64,000 bases of DNA, from assembly GCA_023014485.1 (NCBI GenBank), contig JAJOZX010006137.1, forward strand, positions 188,501 to 252,500, in the 5' to 3' direction. The stretch's first letter is position 1, and the number at the start of each line of letters is the position of its first letter. Below are positions 1 to 11,765 of the stretch, in pieces. Made by a program: the position numbers and the translations under genes. This DNA comes from Bathynomus jamesi (lineage: Eukaryota; Arthropoda; Malacostraca; Isopoda; Cirolanidae). Below the pieces are notes generated by a model. That model had not been told where the DNA came from and ran no database searches. It saw only the letters and a list, made by a program, of their open reading frames with translations.

Positions 1-524
1 TTGTTGAAGGTAACTAACATAGTCTCATTATAATCAACTGGTTGACCGTCCCTTATAAAAATCCTTAACCCTTTAACGCATAATACCCCAATTGCTCATT
101 TTTCTGTCTCACGCCAGACGATTTTATTCAGTTTCAGATCAGGATCGATCCCAAAGTTTCATTGAGTTAATATTAATAAATTTAAAATTCAGCAAGAATT
201 CATAATTGATGAGAAAAAAATATATTATACGTGTATTTTCATGGTCAGATAATAAATTTTACATGAATTTTGAAACTTTCAGTATTTTGTCCCTAGATTT
301 TATTTCCAGAGGACATTCTTTCCACCCATGGGTACACGGGTTTGTCGAAACTAGAACCAAAATTCCATTTGATTACATGGACCTGTTCATGTTTTCGTAC
401 ATTATAAATCAAGGTCAAACTCATTAAAACAAAAAATTTAAAAAAATATAAGTCGGAGTTAAATCTTGAAAAGATGCAATAGGCCTATACAAAATACACC
501 CCACCAAACGAAACTACATTTATT
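1..524. other. no recognisable gene
   Basis: AT-rich sequence with a short open frame at 206-427 that resembles nothing I recognise and has no supporting signal. I see no repeat or element end here. Confidence 0.5.
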
Positions 525-950
525 AAATGTTCATAAACGTTTAAAACAAGCCCATAAATGTTTAAAAACGTCCATATAGACGTTTATAAACGTTTAAAAA
601 TGTCTATAAATGTTTAAAATTTTCTATTAACGTTCATAAACTTTTAAAAATTTCTATAAACATTTAAAAAGGTTCAAAATGTTTAAAAAATCAATGTCCA
701 TAAACGTTCATAAATATTTAAAAATCGTCCATGAACGTTTTAAAAATGTTCATAAACGTTCATAACCGTTTAAATATGCCTAGAAATGTTTAAAAAAATT
801 ACCATAAATGTTCAAAAATGAATGGCCATAAATGTTCATAAAACTCATTTAAAAACCCTTCCATGAACGTTCATAAACATTTAGAAAATGTCTATAATCG
901 TTCATAAATGGTTAGAAACGCATATAAACTTTAATAAATGTTTCCTTTCC
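525..950. repeat. degenerate ~20-22 bp tandem array
   Basis: About twenty imperfect copies of a unit close to GTTCATAAACGTTTAAAAAT follow one another. Copies differ by substitutions and small indels, for example CATAAATG versus CATAAACG. The array stops at about 950, where the composition becomes more mixed. It looks like an old minisatellite rather than a transposon end, because no inverted partner is visible nearby. Confidence 0.7.
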
Positions 951-1084
951 CGAGGTGCGGGTACCATAAACTATTTATCCAAGCTACACTTACTGATACT
1001 TATGGGTTCGAACAGCAACGTGGTGTTTAGCAAACAATTTATCCACTCGGCCCATTAAAGGTCCAGTAAAAGATACGTTTACAT

Positions 1085-1246
1085 AAATTAAATATATTTA
1101 CAAACCCTAAATATAACTTAAATTAACATTTAAACTTAACCCAACCTTAGGTTAACACAAACTTAACACTAAACTTAATACTTAAACTTAATCTAATACA
1201 AACTTAATACTTAAACTTAACCTACACTTAAACTTAAACTTTAAAG
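1085..1246. repeat. degenerate AACTTAA-rich repeat
   Basis: Repeated variants of TTAAACTTAACCTA and TTAATACTTAAAC run for about 160 bp. They look like a decayed short tandem repeat related to CCTAA-type words. No coding potential is seen. Confidence 0.55.
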
Positions 1247-2092
1247 TGCTATACAAGCAGTATGTCCTGTGCCTATTTAAGGTAAATTGTCACTTCGGCT
1301 ATCACTTCACTTCGGCTAGTCCAGTAGCAGTGGTGTTTAGACGAACAGGAAAGGATAGGCTTGCTCCAATCCTGTCTTAATCCTCGAATTTCCTGATGAA
1401 GCTAAGCCTCGGAACGGGGCCACAAAACATTCCGACCGTTCACGTTCAGCTCGGGCAGACGAAACAGTTTTACTTGAATCAGGAATTCAGTTCCCCAGCC
1501 GAACCCAAGCGTTGTTCCACACTCCAAATTTGAAGCTTCGTATAGGGGCTTCCACACTTGCACCATAGGCAATGCTCAAAGACACCACTGTACTCTGTAC
1601 CCTGAAGTGATTGCAGATCTAATGCCGACAAACTCACATTCAAATATCCAACTTGTTGCAACTTCTCACTTTGAATCTTCCGGTTCCAACCTCTATTGTT
1701 CAGGTCACAAGCACGAATCATCCCCAAACTTCCATTACTACCTTTAACTTTACTCACTTCCAAAACATTCACTCCAAGCTCTAGTTTCACACTCCACCTA
1801 TCACTCACGTTCAGCTTTCACAATGACCCTACCATACCAATCACACTCTTACAATACGCCCTTAAACGTTCATAAACTTTTAAAACGTCCATAGATAAAC
1901 GTTTTGCAGGCGTTCCTGTTTGAAAAGTTATTTTTGTAGAACTTCGTGGCACTCATAAATTTAGTGCCTGTGCCGGCCAAAGAGAGTAGCCTTACAGCCA
2001 TAATAAATCAAAAGACCAATAAATGTTCTTAGTAAATACAGTCAGTTTTCATAAGGAACTGAAGCAAAGAGGTCATTGAAAGAATTAATGAA
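1247..2092. other. unassigned, no gene supported
   Basis: A 109-codon open frame on the minus strand (1479-1808) has no domain that I recognise and no neighbours that support it. The rest is unassigned. Confidence 0.45.

Positions 2093-2124
<32 letters not shown>
2093..2124. repeat. (ATT)n microsatellite
   Basis: About ten uninterrupted ATT units. The same trinucleotide forms the tails of the SINE copies in this window, so this may be the remnant tail of a lost copy. Confidence 0.8.
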
Positions 2125-2125
<1 letters not shown>

Positions 2126-2331
2126 AAGAATCATAGCATTATAATACCTTCCTTAAATCCACTAACCTAATATTTTTTTAAGTTAGGATATCTGAACCTA
2201 CATTAATTCGGTAAACTGACGAGGAGAAAAATTTCTCAAAACTTCTTGTTTGAAATGTTTGGTTTTTATAAGAGCAAAAAACATGGCGAGAAATGGACAG
2301 CAGTCAAAAAAAAGTATTTATACATTCAGCC

Positions 2332-2512
2332 AACACCCGTAGCCCAGTGAGTAAAACCATTTCCTATAAGCGAAGTGAAAACACTAAGGTCGGGGGTTCG
2401 ACTGCCGTGGGAGCTGTTAATAATAATCTGAGAATTATCGCAATGAACCATGTTATAGTCTAGCCTCAGTGTTGCGCCACTTTCTGACCCTCTTGATTAA
2501 TTATTGTTATTT
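2332..2512 (+). mobile_element. tRNA-derived SINE, copy 1
   Basis: A tRNA-like head is followed by an unrelated body and an ATT-rich tail. The A box is TAGCCCAGTGAG and the B box is GGTTCGACTGCC, spaced as in tRNA genes. The body ends with a TCTGACCCTCTTGATTAATT-type segment. The same unit recurs at 21.7, 21.8, 23.2, 29.5, 30.3, 31.3 and 48.7 kb, which defines a repeat family. The internal pol III promoter boxes are seen directly. Transcription is inferred from the class. Confidence 0.85.
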
Positions 2513-3477
2513 GTAGACCCAAAAGCAAAGGTTGCATTCACAGAAAGTGTAAATGAACTGTAAAAAATTGCTATAAACCATTAGCGAGACAAATGGTGCT
2601 TTAGCTGATACACACCCATTTATTTCAAAAGAATAACCAGAAGGAAACATGACTTACTTCCTGCATTCACAAAAGGATATAAGGAGTGTAACAAAATTTT
2701 TTACTGATTTTGGGGAATTTTCCGGTAGTTTTGACAGGTAACATCAGTGTGGTAATTCTTGATAAGTTAAACTCGGACAATGTCTTGGAAGCTCACTGTG
2801 CGAAAATCTGTGTGCAATTGTCAAACAAAAACCTGCAATATTCGAAGAAGTCAAGACTGAAATTCAAGAGAAATGTTGGCCAGAATACTCAAAAAGGCTT
2901 TGCAAAGTGTCAAGATCTGACAGAATGTTTTGGTCGACTCCTGCCTTCTTTTCAGAAGCGTGTTAAATTGGTGTTGGAAGCACAAGCAAAGAATATTAAT
3001 CGTTATTGAAGTTTGTCAAACTTTTTGAATTTATTCTTAAACAAAAAAAAAATCCGTTTTACAAAATTTCTGTAGTTCTTCCGCCAATTTACATTTGTGC
3101 TAATGATGCCAATGACGCTTGTCGGTTTTGTGTTCCTTCTTATCAAAATTAACAGCGTTTAAATTCTGTTAACCATTGTGTTACTGCTCCAACAAAATTG
3201 TAAACTTACCAAGATTACATAGTTACAATCTCGCCAGATAATCTATCATACATTACTCAACTGATAATATTACATAAAAAAATATCTTCAAATGTTTCTA
3301 GCGACATCTGGCACTACCTTCTTAGTCGTACAGGGCCCGCAAGCTGTACCCGTGACCCTGAAATAACAAACATACGAACGAACAAACTGGTGTGCCTATA
3401 GATATAAGAACGAACGACTGTGTAAATAAAAACTTAATGTAAAGCAAGAACTTTATCTAAAGGAATAGGAGAGACGT
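2513..3477. other. unassigned, possible LINE leader
   Basis: A 99-codon plus-strand open frame (2710-3009) has no recognisable domain. The stretch from about 3300 to 3477 lies directly before a LINE ORF1 start and could be that element's 5' leader. Nothing firm can be called. Confidence 0.35.
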
Positions 3478-4215
3478 ATGCCTTCTCTCTCCACATCAAG
3501 CCCTACTTCCCCCGTTTCCAGAGAAATCTCCCTCCGTCAACGGATCGAGGAATTTAATGCGAATAAAAGGCGGGAATGCCTGCCGTTTACCGGTGATAAT
3601 AAACAATTAGCTTTATATATATGAAATCGTCCCTATCTTTTATCCTAAACTACTAGGCAGAAAATTATAAAAGAATTAACAAATTAGAAGAAAACAAAGA
3701 ACTAAAACAGTGTATAAACGCTCTTAATGAGAGAGTATCCACGATAGAAGATGGACTACAAAACCAAGTAATAGAAAATGAGAGGTTAGACAAGAACCTC
3801 GCGAAAACCGATACTTTATCGGTGGATCTGAAGTCCCTCAAGGCTCCCCAAGTGAAAACTCCACTGAAATTGTCAGAAACACCATCAAAGTAAAACTCTG
3901 TATAAACATTCCTGAAAATGTCATTACGGAGGCACATCGAGTTAGGAAAAATAATAATAACACTGACAAAAGTATCACAAAATTCGAACTGAGTGACTGG
4001 CTGTGGAAATTGGAAATAAGAAGTGTAGTTATAAATATCAAACCTAATATATATACATATTAATGTATTCTTTCTGTGAACACAGACCAAAAAATTTTTC
4101 TAAACTATTAAAATTTAAAAAAGAACAAATAACTTATTCCTGTTATGTACGGGATGGTATAATATATGTTCGTAAGTTCCAGGAAGGACAAAGAGTCAAT
4201 TCATACCCAACATGA
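3478..4215 (+). pseudogene. LINE ORF1 fragment (coiled-coil, nucleic-acid-binding type)
   Basis: An ATG at 3478 opens a Ser/Pro-rich N-terminus that meets a stop near 3624. In another frame from about 3670 a strongly heptad-patterned stretch reads as a coiled coil (LEENKELKQCINALNER). After a further frame change comes a segment with EAHRVRK, then near 4145 the ending GIIYVRKFQEGQR. Coiled coil, then an RRM-like region, then a GxIYVRK tail is the usual order in ORF1 proteins of CR1/L2/Jockey-type LINEs, which bind element RNA. At least three frame breaks make it dead. It may be the ORF1 of the LINE whose endonuclease begins near 6.7 kb, with the 4.4-kb MITE and the 5-kb Tc1 inserted between. 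That link is inferred. Confidence 0.55.
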
Positions 4216-4357
4216 CTTCGACAACTTTCGGCGCCATCTACAAATAGAATCGCCTTCAGCATAACCCTTGTGTTAAGTAAACTTATCACGACATAACCTA
4301 TCATTACTCTTATATATAATTATAATAATTAAAGAAAAATAAAAAAATCTGTGATTC

Positions 4358-4748
4358 GGTGCTACTATAGCGTGATTCCTACCGGTGACTTCGATACTAT
4401 ATTACTATAGGGTGATTCCTACCCGTTTTGGTTCGAAACTACAGTACTGTAGAGTGTGATTCCTATCCAAGGTATAAATGAAAATATAATAAATATAAAA
4501 TGCTATTTATTATTCAATTTTTATTTAAAAAATAGTTTCGGTGCTACTATAGTATGTGGTCTACCTATGATTGGTTAGGTTTAGTCACGATATTTTCGTT
4601 AAAACTAACGAAAATATCATGACTAAACTAACCAATCGTCAAGGGCGATGGACATTGGAATGTAAAAAGCAATTAGTAAACAAGGTAAGAAGCTATAATT
4701 AAAAGGTAGACCGCCGAATCGAGGTAGGAATCACGCTATAGTAGTACC
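4358..4748. mobile_element. GG-type palindromic MITE with 8-bp TSD (copy 1)
   Basis: The left end GGTGCTACTATAGCGTGA is mirrored at the right end as an inverted repeat of about 26 bp. The target duplication TGTGATTC lies at 4350-4357 and 4749-4756. The subterminal region repeats TACTATAG..GTGATTCCTACC three times at about 50-bp spacing. The centre (4570-4652) holds a hairpin whose arms carry GATTGGTTAGGTTTAGTC and TATTTTCGTTA. The same core is found in copies at 21.0, 27.7, 38.4 and 51.2 kb. Nothing is coded. Because the subterminal repeats also contain GTGATTC, the TSD could in part be chance. Confidence 0.75.
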
Positions 4749-4999
4749 TGTGATTCTATCATCGTTAATTTTAAGATTTTATAATGATATAATTTTTAAT
4801 TTTTAATTTAATTTTTAATTTTACGTTTTTATAATTCTATAATTTTCTAACTTTCAACTCTACAATCTCACTGTGGATGCATATATAATATCAAGCTCGT
4901 ACATACGCTCTTGCTTTGCAACAACCGTTTTTAAATTTTAATTTTTTGCATTTTTTTGGCCTATACTGTTGTATATGTGTATATGTATGCATGTATATA

Positions 5000-6620
5000 G
5001 AGTGGCACTCATAAGTATTCGTATAGAGAAATATTTCAGTCATATTTGTCCTTATCTTTTGTGCCATGCACAGCATAGCTATGAAAAGTGTACCGTTCGT
5101 TTGGAAGAATGTAATAAATAAAAATATTAACTTAGTTCCAACATATAAAGTAAAATATGAAAGAATTTGAGAAAAATGAAAAAAAAAGTTAAAATGAAAA
5201 AGTTTTCGTACATTTATTTACAAAATTATTTAATACGTTTTGTGTCCACCTCAGGCTTCAAGAATTTAAAAATTTTATCAGTAGTTTGCTGTTTATTGAT
5301 TAGACAGTTGACCCTTTTCAATTCTTGAATTTTCTCTGGGAATCTTCATGGAAGACGGGTGACTGTACAAGCCATTAGTAAGCAATGAGTCGTCGTGGTA
5401 AAGAGTTGTCTACACATCTTATGATATCTGTTATTGCTACACACGGGTCTGGAAAGAGTTCTAGGAAGATAGAAAGAGAATTTCGAATTCCATTTACGAC
5501 GGTTGCTGCAGTTATAAAGAAATGGAAAAGCTTTGGAACAATCAAAACTCTACCAAAGTGTGGACGAAATTGCAAGATTTCAGGACGTACAGCTAAGCTA
5601 GATGGATTGAAAGAATGGCTGCTGCGAATCCACGAGTGTATAAGATCGATGTCCATCCCTCTACTGTACGTCGTACAGTGAGGAAGAATTGTCTGCATAG
5701 AAGAGTTGCACGAAGAAAACCTCTACTACGAAAAGTGCACAAAGAAGCTCGTTTAAGGTACGCCAAACATTAGAAAAATGATGGATTTGGATTCTGGAAA
5801 AAGTTCTCTGGACAGACGCGACCAAAATTTAATTATTCCAGAACAACGAGCAACGGTATGTTTGGCGAAAATCAAATACTGCATCGAGAAAAAAAAAAAC
5901 ATGTTTCCAACGGCTAAACATGGTGGTGGTAGTTTGCTTCTTTGGGGATGCTTTAGTGTTTTCTGGTCCAGGAATGTTTTTTTTCATCAATGGAATCTTG
6001 AATTCAAAGAAATAACGGAAAATTTTAGGAAAAAAATGTATTGTCTTCAGTTCGAGTGTTGCGAATGGGTCGCAATTGGGTACTGCAACAAGATAATGAT
6101 CCAAAACATAAAAGTAAAAGCACATGAAATGGCTTCAAGGAAAGAATTTCAAGTTTCTCGTGTAACCCAGTCAAAGCCCAAATCTCAATTTAATAGAGAA
6201 TTTATGGTGTGATTTGAAGAAAAAAGCTGTCCGCAAGAGAAGCCATTCGAATCTGAATGAATTGCAACAACTTCCTTTAGAAGAATGGGCTAAAATTTCT
6301 ACTGAGCGATGTCGAAACCTTGTAGAAAAATAACCAATACGAATCACTGAAGTCATTCAAGCAAAATGTGGACACACAAAGTATTAAATCATTTTGTAAG
6401 TAAATTTACGTATGAAAGCTTTTTCATTTTAACGTTTTTTTATTTTCCTCAAATTCTTTGATGATTCACATTATACGATGTTGGAGTTGAACTAATTTTT
6501 TTTATTTAAATTTTTCGAAACGAACGATAAACTTTTCATAACTATCCTTTGCATAATATAAAAGATAAGGACGAATATACCTGGAATATTTCTATGTACG
6601 AATACTTATGAGGGCCACTG
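5000..6620 (+). mobile_element. Tc1 (DD34E) transposon, decayed copy A
   Basis: The inverted ends read AGTGGCACTCATAAGTATTC on the left and the complement of GAATACTTATGAGGGCCACT on the right. The subterminal ACTTATTCGTCCTTATCTTTT-like words are also mirrored. TA precedes the left end, and TG has replaced TA at the right. The 23.95-26.92 kb element is a second copy of the same family with both TA duplications kept. Confidence 0.9.
5385..6333 (+). pseudogene. Tc1 transposase, frameshifted
   Basis: The start MSRRGKELSTHL opens an N-terminal helix-turn-helix region (residues about 10-60, with THGSGKSSRKIEREF) of the paired-like type that binds Tc1 ends. The DDE core follows in other frames: a region with WTDATKI-like residues near 5810, LLLWGCFS near 5938, the [10 protein letters not shown] second-Asp motif near 6095, then the LNLIE-type region near 6190. 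The final codons are near 6333. At least three frameshifts separate these pieces, so it cannot be translated as one protein. In the related copy B the second Asp and the Glu are 34 residues apart (DD34E), which is the Tc1 signature. Confidence 0.85.
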
Positions 6621-6699
6621 TGTGATATATATATATATATGATATATTATATAATATTATTATATTACGTTATTATTTTTATTACCGTATTACCCTAAT

Positions 6700-6899
6700 C
6701 TTCATATCATGATCAACACTTTAAATGCTCTCAATACTGTAAATGAAATTACTAAATCTGAAAACGTAGTCAACTCCGACTATATCTTAGTCGATAACTT
6801 TTAAACAAGAAATCCAACAATGTCAACCTGTCTTTCCTAAAATTAAACATTCGCAGTCTCCAAAACCACTTTGACGAATTGACAACTAACCTCAAATTA
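6700..6899 (+). pseudogene. LINE piece 1: endonuclease start
   Basis: From about 6838 the plus strand reads LKLNIRSLQNHFDEL, the opening of an APE-type endonuclease in CR1/Jockey-clade LINEs (NIRSLxxxFDEL). It breaks off exactly at the target-site duplication of the CACTG-ended transposon and resumes at 9263 on the far side. Upstream, 6700-6837, the sequence is frame-broken and could be the ORF1-ORF2 junction. Confidence 0.75.
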
Positions 6900-9259
6900 C
6901 ACTGGCCAACAAAATGAAACTTTTTTTTCTCATCACAAACATGATCACACTTTTCTTAATGCATTTTTCGCGCTGATTCCGAATCTGGTTTTATTTTTTT
7001 CTAGCACGTATAGTTATATAGATACACTGGTTTTGATATTTTTAAGTTTTTGATATTGCTATAAGAAAATTTATGGATGTATAGATCACACTTAGGAATG
7101 CTAAACAACAAATACATCATATACCTTATTCAATGTACTTATAAATAAAGAATATATACATTATTTTATTAAAGCGCTGTGAGTGTGATTTCCTTTTGTA
7201 AATTTGGCCTGGATTGTCACGATACAGCATCCAACAATGGTCCGCCATCATGCTTTCATTCCAATATCCTTGGTAGCGCTTCTCCATCATCTGAATATCT
7301 TGATGGAAGCGCTCTCCTTGCTCGTCACTCACTGCACCAAGGTTTTCAGGAAAGAAATCTAAGTGGGAATGCAGGAAGTGAATTTTTAACGACATTCGAC
7401 ACTCCATTTCTTTGAAGGCATCAAGGAGGTTCTTGACTCCATCCTTTTACGCAGGTGACTTGTTGCTTCCAAGAAAGTTTTCACATATCCATTTGAACGC
7501 CAGCCAAGCCTTCAATTCCAGCGGACTTAGGACTTTTTCAAATTCAGTGTCATTCAAAACCTCCCTTATTTGTGGCCCAACAAAAATTTCTTCCTTCAAT
7601 TTTGCTGCAGTAACCTTCGGAAATTTCCTTGAAAGGTATTGGAACCCTTCAGAATTGACTTTACCCATTGCTTTAACAAAATTCTTCATTAAACCAAGTT
7701 TAATGTGAAAGGTGGCAGATAGATCTTTTGGGGATCCACTAAAGGGACAGACTGGACATTGCTTATCCCTGGGACATATGTATACCTAAGTGGCCAGTCA
7801 CTTTTGGTGTAATGTTCTATAGTGGCGCGACTGTCCCACAGGCAAAGGAAACAACAAAATTTTGTGAATCCTGACTGCATACCCATAAGCATTCCTATAA
7901 CTTTTAGATCTCCACAAACATTCCATTGATGACTGTCGTATTTGATTGCCTTAAGTGTATATCCATATTGTCATATGTCTCTTTTAGATGGACGGAATGG
8001 GCAATGGGGATGGATGGCATTATATTACCATTATGCAAAAGAACTGCTTTCAGGCTTCTCTGCGACGAATCAATAAAGAGGCGCCACTCAGATGCCACAT
8101 ACGTCTGAGATATGGCTGTAAATAGTCCATTGATGTCATGGCAATAACAGAGAGGACCGTCTACTGAAAAGAATGCTAATTCAAAATTCCGCTTTCGGTA
8201 GTAACTAATACGAACATTGTTCTCAAGTAAATTGTTCTCCTTTAGTCTTGAGGCGAGAAACTCTGATTTCTCTTTAGACAGCGATAAGTCTCTAACAAGA
8301 TCATTCAACTGTCCTTGGGTTAACGTTTTAGGCTCTAAATGTCTACCTTCAAAAGTGTACTCTGGTTCTGTAGATGGTCCGGAAACGCCAGTTGCACCTT
8401 CATCACTTTCCATGTCATCTATGATAGAATCTAGCCTATCACTTGGGGGAATTGGAATGGGCAATGTTTCATCATGTTTTACTGGTCTACGTGCTGAATC
8501 CAAGTTTGGATATACAATCTGGTGTTTGTTCTTGGCAGAAAACCCCATTAAGTTCACACTACAAAATAACAGTCTTCATGATGATCTCTCGGCTCCCTCC
8601 ATATCATGGGTATGGCAAATGGCATTGAAGCTTTCTTTTTGTTAAGCCAATCACGTAATCCATTTGAACAGCCAGAACAGATTTGATGTGGCGCCCATGG
8701 TTTATCTTGGTCACCTAGATGGCAACCAAAGTATAGCTTGTATATTTTCTTAATGTTGGTTGTAATACTTCGTCGCTGTGTTTTAGTTGTCAACTGGCCG
8801 CATACGAAACAGAACTTGTCGGGGTCATTCTTACATTGTCGAGGCATGTTGACTGACCTGAGCAAACTATAAATTAAAAAAAAATGTACACCAACTTGAC
8901 ACAACAAGTTCTTGGACTGGACTGATCTTTTGTCACACAAAGCACGGCGTTGTTGCCTGAATCACAATGCTGCTAGACGTAAAAGCTCACACCTGAAATA
9001 CATAAGATGTATAATTAAGATAATTGAAATAAATAAGATGAATAAACTAAAAAAACACAAAAAAATAAACACAATCAAATGTTGAAATATTAGTATTTTG
9101 CCTATTTAAAATGGTTAAATCTGTGTAGTTATATATATGCCTTCATCTTGAAAACTATACGTGCTAGAAAAAATCTGAATGCAGTTTTGGAATCAGCGTG
9201 AAACATGCTATCCAGCCACCACAAATTTTACTCTGATGAAAAATCTTTGTTGACCAGTG
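6900..9259. mobile_element. CACTG-ended DNA transposon (CMC-like), 2.36 kb
   Basis: The left end CACTGGCCAACAAA and the right end (complement CACTGGTCAACAAA) are inverted. Matching continues patchily for about 120 bp, including CGCTGATTCC and TTTTTTCTAGCACGTATAGTT-like words at the inner edge of both arms. The target duplication is TTA (6897-6899 and 9260-9262). Ends beginning CACTG with a 2-4 bp TSD fit the CACTA-Mirage-Chapaev group, and this assignment is inferred from the ends alone. The insertion interrupts the LINE endonuclease cleanly, since coding resumes after it. Confidence 0.75.
7141..8847 (-). pseudogene. transposon-associated gene of a multicopy arthropod family, frameshifted
   Basis: The start at 8847 gives MPRQCKNDPDKFCFVCG, a zinc-ribbon-like N-terminus with CxxC pairs (FCFVCG, then HQICSGCS) and MPFAIPMIWREPRDH. 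Later segments include YPNLDSARRPV (~8520), LCLWDSRATIEHY (~7850), GPQIREVL (~7570) and KIHFLHSHLDFFPENLG followed by SDEQGERFHQDI near 7320-7390. I recall this order from a large, highly duplicated protein family in aphid and crustacean gene sets, but I know of no proven function. At least four frameshifts (near 8560, 7900, 7690 and 7430) break it. Sitting centrally between the inverted ends, it is the best candidate for the element's transposase. Confidence 0.7.
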
Positions 9260-9262
9260 TTA

Positions 9263-9393
9263 TTACAGCATAAATTCACGCGCATTATATTGACTGAAAC
9301 CTGGTTAAATGAAAATAATTAGTCTTTTATAACATTGCAGGATACACACGCTTCCATGTATGTAGGACTAACAATAGGGGAAGAGGTGTAAGT
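9263..9393 (+). pseudogene. LINE piece 2: endonuclease middle
   Basis: After the CACTG transposon, the LINE continues with LTETWLNEN (the xTETWL motif holding the endonuclease glutamate) and a GYTRFHV-like segment, then NNRGRGV. It stops at the GTGTAAGT target duplication of the hAT element and resumes at 10,152 with the next endonuclease residues. One stop and frame changes are present. Confidence 0.8.
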
Positions 9394-9654
9394 TAGGGTT
9401 TCGCGTTTTCAGGGGTTTTCACTATCGCGGTTTTCCGGGACAAAATCGGCCATCGTCCCGAGATCCCGGGATTTACCGGTTTATTGTAAATAAATATGGG
9501 CAAATAACGATAAATCCAACATGCGATGTTAGCTATACAACCTACGTATGAAAATAAAAGTTTCAATAGAATTTCATTTAAAAAATACTTCCACATATAA
9601 AAATATAAAACACTTTCTTGTTTTACATAAAAAAGCAAGTTAAATTTTCCTTGA

Positions 9655-9808
<154 letters not shown>

Positions 9809-9916
9809 GTTAAATATTCAGTTAAAAAATAAAAATTCATTTGCAAAAACAAATGAGAGAAAACAGTAACAAAACAAAGTTTCATCATGAGTTATCAACT
9901 CGAGTATAATACTAAT

Positions 9917-10040
9917 CTTTCTTATTTTTAAAGTAGCTCTTTAAAAAACAAAGGCAATCAACATTGCGATCATCAAGTTGCGTTCGCATCTTGGTTATAA
10001 AGAGTCCCGCAGCTGAAAATGCTCTCTCAGACTCTATGAA
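9917..10040 (-). pseudogene. hAT transposase C-terminal dimerisation fragment
   Basis: Minus-strand reading gives SERAFSAAGLFITKMRTQL followed by DDRNVDCLCFLKSYFK, the hallmark C-terminal hAT dimerisation domain (xSERxFSxAG...R..L...xVxxLxFLK). About 40 codons survive. The catalytic part is missing, so this copy could only have moved with help from an intact element. Confidence 0.9.
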
Positions 10041-10151
10041 ATAACATTTTCAGAATAATTTGCAAAACCCGGGAAATCCCGGGATTTGCTGCCCTTGTCC
10101 CGGAATTTAAGGTTATCATTTTCCGCCCGGAATCGCGGTTAAGAAACTCTA

Positions 10152-10301
10152 GTGTAAGTATATTTGTAGACTCAAACTACGACTAAAAGTAACGAAGGAC
10201 TGACAAGCATAAATAATACCTCAGAAACAGTTGCAATTGAAATGTTTATTCGTAACACCCACTATTCAATTTTAGTCATTCACCGACCACCAAATTGGTA
10301 C
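10152..10301 (+). pseudogene. LINE piece 3: endonuclease, before the MITE
   Basis: Resumes with SIFVDSNYD and, after a frame change, runs through ETVAIEMFIRNTHYSILVIH into RPPN, the xYRPPN block of APE-type endonucleases. It is interrupted right after RPPN by the 89-bp MITE. Confidence 0.85.
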
Positions 10302-10390
10302 CAGTGATGTAGGACTCGAGACTTTTTTTTCTGGTCTCAGTCTCGATCTCGGACTCGGTCTCGGCCATGGTGGTCTCGACTACATCACTA
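10302..10390. mobile_element. very short hAT-like MITE (89 bp)
   Basis: The ends CAGTGATGTAG and CTACATCACTA are inverted, and the inverted match continues as CTCGAGAC/GTCTCGA. The interior is a run of GTCTCGG/ATCTCGG words. The flanks are ATTGGTAC and ATTGGTGA, which match at 6 of 8 positions and fit a decayed 8-bp hAT duplication. It carries no coding sequence. Confidence 0.65.
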
Positions 10391-10782
10391 ATTGGTGACG
10401 TAACAACTTTTGTTACAAATATCGCTACAATTCTAACTTCCAGTTATATTAGTAACAATTGTGTTGTTACACGAGATTTAAATATTGATCTCACAAAAGA
10501 ACATTCAAATACGCAGATGATACCACACTTACATCTTCTCATCATAACTCAAACTTTCTGATTAATGAAACGAACAGGCAGTTAGGAAATGTGTATAAAT
10601 GGATGTGTGCTAATAAACTTTTATTGAACCTGACAAAGTCATCTTATGTGATTATTACCACAAAACATATTAATACAAACTGTCAAATAAATTGGGAATA
10701 CTACTGTACTCTTGCAAGGGTGAATGAGGTTAAAGTACTTGGCATTAACTTAGACGAAAAACTAAATTTCAAAAGTCATGTA
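10391..10782 (+). pseudogene. LINE piece 4: endonuclease tail joined to RT palm
   Basis: After the MITE comes a degenerate GDFNIDL block (RDLNIDL at about 10465). Within 40 bp, in another frame, comes the RT catalytic motif YADDTTL (about 10510). The domains normally between them are missing, so most of the RT was deleted. It continues through KWMCANKLLLNLTKS to VKVLGINLDEKLNFKSHV and then meets the long-TIR element. The next residues reappear at 17,350. Confidence 0.85.
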
Positions 10783-11397
10783 CAGTCCCCTGCAATAATC
10801 GCGCTCCACCCCTATATAGCCCTCTCCGAGATGTGGCACCAACGCAGTTCCTCTTTCTCCCCCACTCTCACTCCCTCACTCTCCTCCTCCCCCTCTCAGG
10901 TGTTGTCAAAGTAATACTTTTATTTTTTGAAAACCAATAACTGAATAGATATATGTGTTCACTGTAGTTTTGGTGGTAATGCTAGGATGACTATGTATTT
11001 TATTTATGCATTATTCCTAAATTTTGGGAATAGAGTAGTTAGGTTATTTCACAAACGTGGGATACTTTAAAAACTTTCAATCACAGGATTTTGATGTGGC
11101 CATGTTTTAGTTAAAGTGTAAGATAAGTTGTAGTATCGACTTTTTCTCCAGGCAATAACATTTCTGTTTAAAGTCCATGCATCATCAACAAATGATTATC
11201 CAGAAAAAGGTCTATCCATGGAAAGATAATGATAACATAGTTTAATTTTTTATTACAAAAATAACATGAATCAAGTAAATTTAGGGATTTTTTTAAGAAC
11301 ATACAAAACATAATTTTCACCTTATAAGGAATTGACAATTGTTCAAGTAAATAAATATATATTTACTACATCACAACCATAACATTATTATACACAA

Positions 11398-11514
11398 TTA
11401 CTCAATACTTGGTCGATCCTCCATTATTATTAATGACCTCTCGTAGCCTATTTGGAACAGATGCCACGTGATTGTAGATGACTTGTGGGTTCCTGCAGAA
11501 CACACACATTTAAT
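11398..11514 (-). pseudogene. Tc1 transposase C-terminal scrap
   Basis: Minus-strand reading gives CRNPQVIYNHVASVPNRL then REVINNNGGSTKY and a stop. This is the usual C-terminus of Tc1 transposases (S-x-P-x-R-x-x-x-V-I-x-x-x-G-G-x-T-K-Y). Nothing else of that element is seen. Confidence 0.75.
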
Positions 11515-11761
11515 CTGGTGTTTTGATATTGTCTGTTACACATGGGCTGGAAAAAGATCGTCAAAACGAAACGCTAATTAAGAAGTTTTCCCCATATTGT
11601 TTTTATTTTACATATATAATATATTTCGTCGCTGGGTTCAAATCACAGTTTAAAATTAGATGCTATTCGAATCGTAATCTGACACGCCGAATTACAGTGT
11701 CCTTCGAATTTTGGGATCATTCGCGATGCAATACTTTTTGTCGTATCGTGATTCGATATTA
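11515..11761. other. interior of the long-TIR element, unassigned
   Basis: AT-rich sequence up to the Gypsy target duplication GCAT (11762-11765). No gene or repeat recognised. Confidence 0.4.
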
Positions 11762-11765
11762 GCAT

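Noticed and set aside
1479..1808. 109-codon minus-strand host gene
   Set aside because: No domain, splice or neighbour evidence, and length is compatible with chance.
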